Shown here one piece after another: positions 45,893-56,628 of a DNA stretch of 64,000 bases. This DNA is from Scenedesmus sp. ARA3 (lineage: Eukaryota; Chlorophyta; Chlorophyceae; Sphaeropleales; Scenedesmaceae), in contig RWJK01000609.1 of the NCBI GenBank assembly GCA_004335835.1, positions 1 through 64,000 of the forward strand, in the 5' to 3' direction. The position numbers and the translations under genes were made by a program. The notes under the pieces are model-generated. The model saw only the letters and a program-made list of their open reading frames with translations, searched no databases and was not told the DNA's origin. The first letter of the stretch is position 1, and every line of letters begins with the position of its first letter.

Positions 45893-48800
45893 GCCTGGGG
45901 AGCCGCCATGCATGCAGCCTGCTGCTGGCGGCGCCAGCGGCGGCAGCGCAGCAGCAGGCGGCTGATCTGCCTGCCCAGCCAGCAGCAGCCTTGAGCGTGC
46001 TTTTAAGCCGGCTCCTACTAGCTCCCCTGGCCAAACGATGCCTGCCCGCTCGCTCAGTGATGCCTCATGCACACATACCATGGGGAATCCACTCATGCTG
46101 CGCGCAAGAGACTCATAGCCGGCTGCTGCAGCAGCTGCAGCGTCCTGCTGCTCAGCTGCAGCAGCAAAGGCGGTAGCAGCAGGCGTGGCAGGAGCAGCGC
46201 CAGTTGCGGCTGCTGCAGCATTGTCTTGCTGCTGCGGTTGGCTGTCTGCTGCTGGCTGCTGCTTGTCTGCAGCTGCTGCAGGTGCCTGGTCAGCGCCACC
46301 TGCTGTTGCTGGCTGCACTTCCAATGGCTTGGCACCAGCGTTACCTGCTGCTGTCGCAGCAGTCTGCTGCTGCTGCTGCTGCTGCTCGCTGTTGGCCTGC
46401 TGGCACGCCGCCACAAACTGCTGCAGCTGTCGCAGCTCCAGGGCGCTGCAGCGGGCCAGGTCCACCTCCACCTCCAGCCTACTGCTGCTGCCCTGCAGAC
46501 GGCAGGGGGTTCAGGAGCAGCAGCAACATTGATCAAGAGAAGTAACAACAGCAAGAACATCACATGAGTCAATGCCAGCCCGCAGCGGGCCAGGTCCACC
46601 TCCACCTCCAGCTTGTTGCTGCTGCCCTGCAGACGCCAATGCAGCCACGAGCAGCAGCATAAATGATCAAGATTAAGAGAAGTAGCAACAGCCAGAACAT
46701 TACGTGAGTCAATGCCAGCCCGCAACGGGCCAGGTCCACAATCACCTCCAGCCTGCTGCTGCTGCCCTGCAAGGGATGAGGAGTAGCAGCAACGATGAGC
46801 AGCAACTGCCAGAACAGCAGGTGAGTGCAGGCAAGTCGTGAGAAGTGATGTCCACCTCCACCTCCAGCCTGCTGCTGCTGCCCTGCAGACGCCAATGCAG
46901 CCACGAGCAGCAGCAACGATGATCAAGAGAAGTAACAACAGCAAGAACATCGCGTTAGTCAATGCCCAGCCCGCAGCGGGCCAGGTCCACCTCCACCTCC
47001 AACCTGCTGCTGCTGCCCTGCAAGAGATGAGGAGCAGCAGCAACGATGAGCAGAAGCCACAGCCAGAACAGCAGGTCAGTGCAGGCAAGGCGTGAGTATG
47101 TTTCCACCATCACCTCCAGCCTGCTGCTGCTGCTGCTGCCCTGCTGGCAGCAGGGGGGTCAGGAGCAGCAGCAACGATGATAAGCAGAAGCAACAGGAGA
47201 ATGAACGGTTGCTGGCGACTGCTTTACCCAAGGTTTAGCTCAATTGTCTAGACACAGCAGCAGCAGGTGCAAACTCGCTGCCATGCATGTGGACATCTGT
47301 CAGCACAGCCCACGTCCATGCCGCACCAGGATGACCTCTTCCACATGCATGGCAGCTTGCAGTACGCACAAATTTGCAGCGACGACAGCAACCCAGCAAC
47401 CTAGCGCCACCTCACCCCTGCCGCCTTGCTGTGCTGCTGCAGGTGGCTGTCACCAGCCGCCATCAGCCGCGGCAGCACCAGGCCCAGCGCAGCCTCCAGC
47501 TGCCGCTGTGGCAGACCAGCCAGCCCGGCGGCCAGCTCCTCGCGCGCTGCTGCAGCCAGCGGCTCGCAGCACAGCGCAGCCTGCAGGGCATTGGATGCAT
47601 TCGCAGTGAACAGTGCAGGGCAAGGGGCGGCGGGGCGGTCAGATGCAGGCATGTACACGTAAAGTTTACACGCACACACAGCTGAGCACTTGCCCGTATA
47701 TCCCAGGCATATAGCGACGACATCGAGCCATTGGGCTGACCCACAGCCCGCGGTATGCTGCTTTGCACATCAGCAAAGCAACCAAGCTTATACGCAAAAC
47801 ATCTTGGGCGCAATCCAAGGTTGATTATTCAACGCCATACGCACCTGCACCCTGAGCTGTGCCAGCTGCTCATGCAGCTCATCCAAGCAGCTGGCCAGCC
47901 TGCAGGCCGCCTCCTGCGCCGCCACGTCTGCTGCTGCGCGTGCTGCCGCCGCCTTGCGCTGCCTCAGCGCGTCCTCCTCGCCCTTGGCCTGCTTGGCCTC
48001 CTCCTGCAGCTTGGGGGTCACCAGCTTGCTCCAGCGCTCCTGGAAGTATTCCTGCAGGCAGCAATGCATGATGCAAGGCAGCAGAAAGGTTTGTGAGTAT
48101 AAGGCATGAAGGGTTTTACCAGGACATGCATGCTCCAGCGCTCCTGGAAGTGCTCCTGCAGGCCGGTAAATGAAATCACGGCATCACCAGGGTTCGAGAA
48201 TAAGGCATGAAGAGTTGCGTAGGACATGCATGCGCGAGAACGACGAACGTATATGGAGCGTCACATTGTCAGTGCCATGTCACCAGTTCGGCCACAGCAA
48301 GCCACAGACAGTGCCATGCACCCGTGCTGATTGTAAAGAGACGTATCCGCTGTACGCCAGCCTGCCAAGAAAGAGTCCACGAATCAAACAAACAAACAAT
48401 TACGCACAGTAGCCAGCCCGACACAGCACAAACCAAACAGATACGCACCTGCAGCACGGTGGCCATGTAGTACACGTCCTCTGTGGGCTGGTTGTAGGTG
48501 CGCGCATTGTTGAACACCAGCAGCGCATCGCTGTACACCTGCGCCGGATCAGAAAAGAAGATGGTGGCTTGTCAACTGTCAGGTCGTCGTTGATGGTGTG
48601 CACAGCAGCAGTGCAAGCTGCAACTGCACATCATCGATCACAGAACGCAATCAATCAACACAGCAGCACCCCAGCAGCCGTGTCTGCCGCACCTGTGCAG
48701 GCTCCCCGTAGCCTCCTTCCTCAGCCTTGACCTTCATGCTGCCAAAGTCCATGGGCGTTTTGACATAGGAGCAGTAGTCGCGGTACTTGGTCACGTCAAC

Positions 48801-51035
48801 AGGTGAGTTGAAGGGGAAGGCAAACTGCAGCAGCAGCAGCAGCAGCCCAGCAGCAGCAGCAGTGAAGGTGACAGCGCACAACAGCCTGCAGGTGCCGGTG
48901 GCACCAGTTGTCTACAGCTCAAGTTCCTTCCACAGCGCGCCAACTACGACAATAGCGCCAGCAGCAGCATTTCGCTGCCGCTGATGGCCCAGAAACTAAT
49001 GCTGTACAGCAACCAGTTCATCCGTGTGCAAATGATGGTCTTCTGGCCACAAAGATTGTGCGCCATCAGCGCCTTGATCACCGCCAGGCACTGCTTGGCA
49101 GCCAACCACCGCAACAGCAGCAACACCTTGCTCCTGCTGCTGACGCGCCACCTACTGCTGCGGTCACAATACGTTACGTTGCGTTGCATACTCACCTTGT
49201 GCGCCATCAGCGCCTTGATCACCGCCACTGCTCGACTTCCAACCGCTACAACAGCAGCAGCATCTTGCTACAGCTGCTGATACACCATGCATCATCTGCT
49301 GCTGCGCTCACCTTGTGAGCCATGAGCGCCTTGATCACCGCCAGGCACTGCTTGGCAGCCACCTCAGCCAGCCTCCGCGAGCGGGCGCCCGCCAGCATGC
49401 GGCGCTCACTGGCGTCCAGCCGCGGCGCCTTGGCTGCTGCTGCTGCTGCTGCTGCGCTGCGCGGCGAGAGCTTCCAGGCAGACACAGCACGCGTCTGCAG
49501 CAGCGGCGCCACGCGCGAGGGCACGACAAACTCGGTTAGGCTTGAGGAGCACCACAGTGGTATGACAGGAGCCATGGCTGGGAGCATGTGCTAGGTGCAA
49601 CGCTTGGTTGTGCATAAAGAAGCAAGCGTTGTTGCTGTGCGCACAGCACGATCGCCCTGCACCTCCCAAACACGCACACACAGCACCCACCCGTGCGTTC
49701 ACTGCATGTAAACAGCAACATTCACAACCTAAACCGCCCACCCACCTCGCACAGTGCGCCCTCCACCTGTGCGGTGAGCTCCGCAAACTTGCGCTTCAGA
49801 TTAAACACTTTGCGCTGCTTCAGCCGCAGATCACGCTCGCTGGGCTGCCGCGCGCCAACAGCAGCAGCGCCATCCGCGGCGCCGCCTGCTGCTGCTGCTG
49901 CTGCCTCCTCCTGCTCATCTGCACCATCCATATCTGAATCCAGCAGCAGCAGCTGATCATGCATGTCTCTGCTGCTGCTGTGCTGCTGCAGAGCTTGCTG
50001 CGGGGCGTCCTGCTGCAGCTGGTGGGAGGCCTGCTGCTGCTGCTGCTGCTGCTGCTCTGCCTGAGGAGCTGCAGCAGCAGGTGCTGCAGCAACAGCTGCG
50101 CCGGGAGTGTTAGCTGCAGCAGCTGCTGCAGCGGCCTCGGCTGCTGCTATGGCTGCCTCTGCAGCAGCAGGGATGCGTGACGCTGCTGCTACTGCTGCTG
50201 CCTCCAGCGCTGCGGAAGCAGGCGCCACTGCGCCTGTGCTCTCTGGTGAAGCAGCAGTGGAAAGGTCCAAGCCTACCACCTGCTGCTGCTTCTGCTTCTG
50301 TTGCTGCTTGTGCATGCGCATCGTCGCAGCGTTGTGGCTGGCGGCAGCTGCTGCAGCTGCAGCTGTTGCTGCTGCTTGTTCCTGCAGCGCTACAGCGCCC
50401 TGCACCTGGAACGCTGCTGCCAGTAGTGATGCGCTGTCAACTGCCACTGGCGCAGCAGCTCCTGGCCGCGCAGCAGCTGCTGCTGCAAGTGCAGCTCTGC
50501 TGTCTATGGCTGCGCCAGCAGGTGCTGCATCGCCATGCTGCAGCTTCTGCTGCTGCGCGTCTGCTCCTGCTGCTGCTGTTGTGGCTTTTGCTGCTGCAGC
50601 AGCTGCTGCCGGGCCTGCCAGCGCAGCTCGCATGGCAGGGTCGAGGCCTAACAGCATGCCTTGCTGTTGCACTCTGCTTGCGGCAGCATCCTGCTGATGT
50701 TGCTGCTGCTGCTGGTGCTGCTGTTGCTGCTGCTGTGCTGCCATCAGCACTGCTCCCTGACGCGTGGGGTCCTGGTAGAGAGCCGCTTGAACCTGCTGTC
50801 CTTGCACTAGCTGCGCCAACGCCTGCATCTGCAGGCCTCCAAGGCCCTGAGCAGCGCCCAGGAGCGGGACTATGTGGAAGGGCACTGCCACAGGCTGACG
50901 AACAGTTTGGCCCTCGGGAGCGCCAGCACCCGCAGGCATCTGTATATATGCAATCTGGTACGGCATCGATGCGGCCAGCTGCTGCACCTGCTGGCCCGCA
51001 CCCTGCCCTTGCTTGGCTTCGCCTTGCTGCGACAT
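44417..51035 (-). CDS. BET-family bromodomain protein (bromodomain plus NET domain)
   Basis: Chromatin reader that binds acetylated histones, like plant GTE and animal BRD proteins. Minus-strand exons: 51035-49746, about 49590-49312, 48824-48693, 48538-48449, 48051-47845, 47580-47416, 46492-45781 and 45237-44417; phases agree, about 1231 residues. Exon 1 (430 residues) is Ala/Gln-rich and ends in a basic segment (LKQRKVFNLKRKFAEL). The bromodomain spans exons 2-5: CLAVIKALMAHK, FAFPFNSPVD, YVKTPMDFGSM, and FNNARTYNQPTEDV with the acetyl-lysine-binding Asn (TYN), then YFQERW. The usual WPF/WVF shelf reads FPF. A charged coiled-coil follows, then NET (LPQRQLEAALGLVLPRL and LEVEVDLARCSALELRQLQQ). 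The tail is polyGln and acidic. The exon 2 acceptor is ambiguous: 49590 or 49530 both keep phase. The start is the first ATG in frame. Confidence 0.93.
45571..45776. repeat. 50-bp minisatellite, four copies, abutting a BET donor
   Basis: Four copies of a 50-bp unit (the last lengthened to 56 bp) built from AGCACC repeats and the segment CACTGAACACAAGCTC. The array ends four bases before the donor at 45780-45781 of the second-last BET exon, so the intron start itself is the repeated unit. Confidence 0.92.
46585..47141 (-). repeat. Five acceptor-side junction echoes of the BET NET-domain exon
   Basis: On the minus strand each copy reads an AG acceptor (CTGCAG, TTGCAG or CAGCAG), then GGCAGCAGC and the exon start encoding RLEVEVDLAR. 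They lie at about 46585-46636, 46721-46770, 46850-46887, 46968-47020 and 47100-47141, before the real acceptor at 46493. Flanking intron sequence (GAGCAGCAGCAACGATGA) is shared between copies. Confidence 0.92.
48118..48165 (-). repeat. Acceptor-side junction echo of the BET exon at 47845-48051
   Basis: CCTGCAG acceptor plus exon start reading EHFQERWS against EYFQERWS in the real exon, then divergence. Confidence 0.8.
49060..49235 (-). repeat. Two donor-side junction echoes of the BET exon at 49312
   Basis: Copies of the exon end encoding AVIKALMAHK at about 49195-49230 (donor GTGAGT intact) and 49063-49118 (donor lost, CTTTGT). Both are in the following intron. Confidence 0.85.
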
Positions 51036-52480
51036 CACATCATGTGATCAAAGCAATCGATCAGACAAACGCAACTGTTTGGTTCTTTGATATCGCCTTG
51101 TACTACTGTGGGTGTGACAGGGTGTTGACACCACCTGCCAAGACCTGCACCACTGTCGTTGTCTGACCAGCATGCTCTGATACGACCAGTCTATCCCTGA
51201 CACGAATGCCCAGTACGTTTTAACACATGCTCAAATCAATGTCTTGTGATGGGTGTGCGGTGAAACTATCTTGCTATGCGTTGCACAAACATATGTGCAG
51301 GACATTGCCAACGTTCAGGCTGATGGGACAGGCAAGGTTTGGCTGACTTCAAGGTGAATGCAGCAGGCCCTCCACATCCGGCATTACCCACAATCTCAGT
51401 CGAGTGCGTTGTCAAGTCTAGCTTGATTTAAGCATTGAAGTGAACCAGCTGCTGGAGCCACCGTCTGGCTGGTATAAGGCTATGGCCTTGGCCCGGCCAA
51501 CCACCAGCTGGTGGATCGCGATCGGCGTTGCAGCATGCTGTTCGACACAGTGCTTTTGTGCTGGCAGCAGAGCATTTGTTAGAACATGTTGGCTGATTTC
51601 ACTGGCTGTAGATACTCTGCCAGCTGCCTTCTGTTGTGTCCAGGGCAGTCTCACCACCCAACATCCAATGCATGCAAAACGTCAAATTTTGAACTTTGGG
51701 GTTGACTGCCGAGTCAGCAGTGCTCAGCATGAAAGCAGGGGAGGGCAAACCACGACAGCTACTGAAATTCATTGAAGAAAAGCAGGGGCATGCACCCGAG
51801 CACAAACTGTGCCCGGAGACAGCCTGTCTCCGGCCCCGGAGTTCCTGAGGAATCCTCGATTTGTCAGGTGATGGTGTGCAGGGGGGGAGCACACTACCTG
51901 CTTGTTGACAATTGTTTCGTGCTGTATTAGCAGCTCCTCAGAACCTCGTATGTGGGCGCACAGGAGGCATGGGGTGGCTCACTTGCCAGGGCATGCTTGC
52001 CAGCTGCAGCTTGATCTTGACCGTGCAGGACACTTCCCAGCGACTCGCTTGAAGGATGCTGCTTGTGCAGCGCAAGCAAAATTACTGCTGTTCAAGTTGA
52101 TAATACGCAAAGAAACGTGGGTTGACCGCGCGCTTGCTGTGCGTCATCCAACACAGCGCTCATGATAAGCGAGTGTGTCACTAGGAAGTGACTGAGATGG
52201 CGCACGCAATAAGCATCCGACTGTTAATAGGTCTTCTCGTATGAGTTGAAATACTAGATACGTCTACTGATAGTACTACGCTGAAGACACCGCGTGCAAA
52301 TTTTGGGCCCTCTTCCCACAGTGCTCACTCCTCGATCTGCCAATCACGCTCCATATATAGGGCCGCAAAAAGACCCATTACGTTGTGTAGATGCTTTAAT
52401 ACACCCAAACAGTCCTTTCATACAGTGTCACCAGCTGCGAACAAGCCCTGCAGGAGAAGAGAGGCAGTGGAACACACATC
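51036..52480. promoter_or_regulatory. Divergent intergenic region between the BET and Cys-rich genes
   Basis: About 1.4 kb between two outward-facing start codons; presumed promoters and leaders. No gene is supportable. Contains the palindrome at 51813-51833. An oddly TATA-like ATATATAG lies near 52354, about 125 bp before the Cys-rich start. Confidence 0.4.
51813..51833. other. Perfect 10-bp inverted repeat
   Basis: CCGGAGACAG, one base, then CTGTCTCCGG. It could be a dimeric binding site or a hairpin; there is no matching structure nearby to suggest a transposon end. Confidence 0.6.
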
Positions 52481-52943
52481 ATGACTGCGCGCAAGGGCGT
52501 CAAGGGTGTATTAGCGTGCTGTGTAATTTTAGCGACAATTATTGCAGCTACACCGGCAGAGGCGCAGGCGCCGAGCGACTGCGGTCAGCAAGGCAAGGCC
52601 TGCTGCTGCAAAGGTAGGTGTGGAGCAGCTGTTGCTGCTGCTGGCCCACAGGATGAATTGGCAGGTACCAGTCGCTAGCACCTGTTGACCTGCTGCGCTG
52701 TGCTGCTGCATTGTAGCTTGATGCAAACTGGCCACTGTTGCCCCACTCACCCTTGCACTGCGTGCTGCTGCTGTCACCGGTCCTGCTGCGACTGGCATGG
52801 CACATCACCACCACCTCAAAACCAAACACATCTGCAGCCTTGGACTGGCAGAACCCCAGGTGCTGCTCAAGCGGCCTGCAGTGCACCATGTTCAGCGGCC
52901 AAGGCTTTGGCTTCCCACCAGTGGTGCAGTCAGCGTGCCTGCC

Positions 52944-52974
<31 letters not shown>

Positions 52975-55227
52975 AGCAGCTCGCCCAAGGTAACAACTGA
53001 GGCAGCTGCAATATTGATTAGCATTTTGAGACGGTTTGTAGCAGAGAAAGTCCCAGATGGCAGAGGCTGCTCTGGTCGCTGCCCAGCCTGTGTCCCACAG
53101 TGCCAGTCATCAAACGCACCTTTCACATGTCAATGTTTGCGCATGTGGACCTGCTCGCACCTCTAGTCACTCCAGATCATTTAAAACATCATGTTACACC
53201 GCGACTCAACTCACAAGTTGTATTTCATTGCAGGGCTGCGGCGCAGAGGGCGGCCCCTGCTGCATCTCCACCAGCAGCAATGGCGGCCCGCAAGCCTCCT
53301 GCAGCAGCAGCCTGTCATGCATGCCGCCCAGCAGCGGTTGGGGCAGCAAGGCGCAGCTAGAGGCGCTGTCGGGCGGCTTTGCAGCAGCAGTGGGTGACCC
53401 CGCGGTGATGGGCACTTGCAGGAAGTTCACTGTGAATGACTGCGGCAAGGCCTTCATGCCCTGCGGCAAGGACATAGGTGAGCTGGGGGTACAGCAGTGG
53501 CTGTGAGGTGTCTGGCGCTGCACTTCAGCCGCACTGTTAGCTGTCACTGGTGAACTTGGGTTCCAATAATCAACATGCGGCAGAGGCGTTGCAGCTGCCA
53601 CCTGGCATACGGCAGAATTTTGCTTTCATGTTGTTTTTGCGGAAGCCTTCGTCAGTAGCACCCATTGTACGGTGTTTCCTTACAAAGACACTCCTTGGCT
53701 GCATCAGTACAGCAACATGATGTACTGCAGCATGCAGCCATTGACCCGCACCGCACTGTTGCTTTGGTCGTTTTTATGCAGCTGCCGCTGGCGTGACGTG
53801 CCCAGGCAGCCCTGCTGCATGCCCCTCAGGCTTCTACTGCGCAGCCAAGTTTGATGCTGGCGTCGGCGAGCGATGCATACCACTGCCCAAGAACGCAGGC
53901 TCAGAAGGTGCACCCTGCCTGCCCAACAACCTGCCGGTAAGATGCGCTGCTGCAAGGCATCACGTGGTCAGATACAGCACCATGCAACTCTTTTCAGCGA
54001 CCTGCACATCGTGTGCTTTCCCAAACGGCTGCATGGGACGAAGCTTTCACCCCTGTTGTTCTGCTGGAAGCCATTTCCTCGCCATGATAACCTTCATGAT
54101 GGCTCTCCCACACTCTGATGACCTGTTGTGTGTTGCATTGCAGGCTGCGCCGGTTGTGAAGTTCAGCGGCAAGGAGCTGGCCCCGGCCTTCTGCAGCGGC
54201 ACTGCTGTCTGCTTCAGCGCCACTGCTGGTGACACCACCGGCTTCACCCATGGCCAGCCAGCACAGGCCAAGAGCCTGGCCAGCCGCATCAGTGGCACAC
54301 GGTGAGGACCAGGCAGCAACCAAGGCATTCTCTGTTTTCACAGAATATCTTTATAGTAAAACTTTGTCGTTGTAAGATGTACACAAGATTCCTCTTCCGC
54401 GGCTGGCAGCTGGCAGCAGCAGCTTGGCCAGCCAGCAGCAGCTAGCACTGCAGGTCGCACGGGCAATGCAACGCGGTGTTGACATGTACTGGTGCATTCA
54501 GCTACAGCAGCAACAGCACGGCGCAGGGCAACATGCCAGGCAGCAGCCAGCAGATGCATACCGTGTAGGGCACGGCCAGTGTTCAATCTCATGCGCTGCT
54601 GCTGCTGCCGCTGCCTGGCTTCAGGTGCATCAATGTGCCGAGTGACTGCGGCTCCGCGCCTGGCAAGCCCTGCTGCCCCTCCGGCTTTGGCGTGGTCACA
54701 GACAAGCCACTGCCTAGCACTGGCACAGCCTGGGCCAACTCGCCATGCAGCGGCGGCGCCAGCAAGTACGGCATGTGGTGTGAAGGTGCGTGGCTTGTTG
54801 CTTGGTCGGCTTTGGTTGGGCAAGCAGCAAGCTGATATCATCACAGAAGTTGCAGCAGCAGCATCCTGCATTGCTTGCGCAACTCCAAAAGGAAATTGCA
54901 CCACTTTGCAGTGCAGAGGTGCTGCACTGGTTTGCCAGGCCTTAGCTGCAGGTGCATGGCCCTCAGCCGCTGCTGCTGCTGCTGCTGCTGCTGCTGTATG
55001 CAGGGAGCTATGTCGCCTTTGGCGGGCAGCCCATGGGCACCTGCAGGGCCAACCCGGAGTGTGGCGGGGACAAGCAGCCCTGCTGCAAGTACAGCAAACC
55101 AGAGATGGCCGGCGTGGCCTGCCCCAACCTGGGCGGCCCAGGCGCTGGCTACTGCTCACTGAGTTACAAGTGCAAGTTGTGCCCCAAGACGCTGGACCTT
55201 GTGGAGGACTTGCTGCGCTGCTACTGA
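52481..55227 (+). CDS. Secreted cysteine-rich modular protein
   Basis: Unrecognised secreted protein of 408 residues. Exons: 52481-52613, 52838-52989, 53234-53477, 53782-53936, 54144-54301, 54625-54785 and 55004-55227; phases agree. The signal peptide is about residues 1-29 (basic start, hydrophobic VLACCVILATIIAA, cleavage near AEA-Q). The mature part has many cysteines, often paired: PSDCGQQGKACC, PRCCSSGLQC, GGPCCIST, CPSGFYC, PSDCGSAPGKPCC and KQPCCKYS. Most exons carry one such module, which suggests growth by exon duplication. The spacing resembles small disulfide-rich (knottin or dickkopf-like) extracellular modules, by analogy only. Exon 2 has a nine-Ala run from a CAG-type tract. There is no membrane segment or GPI tail at the C-terminus (KTLDLVEDLLRCY). 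A role in the wall or outside the cell is inference. Confidence 0.82.
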
Positions 55228-56628
55228 GGCTGCTGCGAGAGAGCGTGCAGCTGAACTTTGGTTTTATTGCGTGTGTGGGCGTTTGTGTTGGTGGACGGTG
55301 TTTGGCGTCATGCGATTCATTTCAGCCGAATGTGCTGCGGGCTGCAGTCAGCAATGAGCCAACCAATGACTTAATTTACCTTGAGGGGGGCATCGGTGGT
55401 AGCTGTATTGCATGCAAGCACCTGCCACAGGCTGAAGTGTGTACAGTGTTGGCGGGCACGGCAGCTGGATGCGAGTCTGTTCAGTGGCAGGCTGGCTCGC
55501 AAACAGAAGTATGCCCCTGCACACCTGCTCAGCAGGGTAGGAAGCATTGCGTGCTTTGCAGCAGCATGTACCAACCACCAAGTTGATGGTGCATGAGGCA
55601 CCCAGTTTAATGAAAACCCATGTCTTCACCCATGGCTGTTTATTTGGCAGTGTAGCACTTGCAGCGCATGCTGAGCGGCAGCCGCTGCTGCACTTGTGTG
55701 CAGTCAGGTTGATCATTCATACCGTATAAATGCAGTGCAGGAATTGGGCCCACGATGATAGGGTCTGTTGGGCTGCAGGAGACAAGTAGCGGTGCCTGGT
55801 GGTGTTTGACAGCATCACATTTGTGACGGATTGGAAGCTGCAGATGCTGGCATGACATGTGAATAGATAGACAGCATCATGCAGCTTCTGCAGGGACTAT
55901 GTGTCCGGATGTCATGCACATCCGCCCCTGCTGTGGACAGCAGATGATGACATTGTCATCACTCGCAATGGCTATTGCTTCAGCAGGTCCGACCTGGTGA
56001 CCATGTGAGCAATGCTTCAAGAGCATCACCAGCTCTCCCTTTTATTGTGGTCCTGGGGATAGCTATTTTATTGACATCGGATTTACATGGTTTTGTGCCT
56101 ATGAGGGAACAACTGTTGTCAGGTTGAGGGCCAGTGCGGCCACGCCAGTGTGTAAACATTGAGGCTTCTGTTGTTATATGATTGACCTGCTTGCACGTTG
56201 TACCAATTTTATATTTCTGTTGTTAGGAGTTCGGGCACAGGCCACAGCACCGCCCTTGCAACACTGATGCGAAATAAGTGTGCAAATTGCACCCGCTGGA
56301 TCCATCTTGTGTGGGGATCGGTCTTTCTTTATATTTCCCTGTCATCATCTTGCCACTGCAGTGCTGTGCACTAGGCTGAGTGACAAGCACTGCTGAGCAG
56401 AGAACTTAAAATTACAGCCTGGTGGTCTGTGAAGTCACAACCCTGCGATGACAAACACAAATATAACTACGTCCTTGATATGTTTAAAGAAAATTAATGC
56501 CGCAGCTACGAGCAGAAGAGGGGAATCGGACTACGTACGGACTCTGTCAAACTTGTGTGCGTTGTCCCTAGAAACGATGAACCTTGTTACGATAGGAGGC
56601 TTTGCTTAAATATAGCTTTACTCACAGC
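55228..56628. other. Intergenic, about 1.4 kb
   Basis: No supportable gene; presumed 3' end of the Cys-rich gene and promoter of the LRR gene. Confidence 0.45.

Noticed and set aside
51440..51775. Plus-strand 111-codon frame with hydrophobic stretches
   Set aside because: Isolated, no splice partners, no similarity recognised and no coding-like composition compared with the neighbouring genes.
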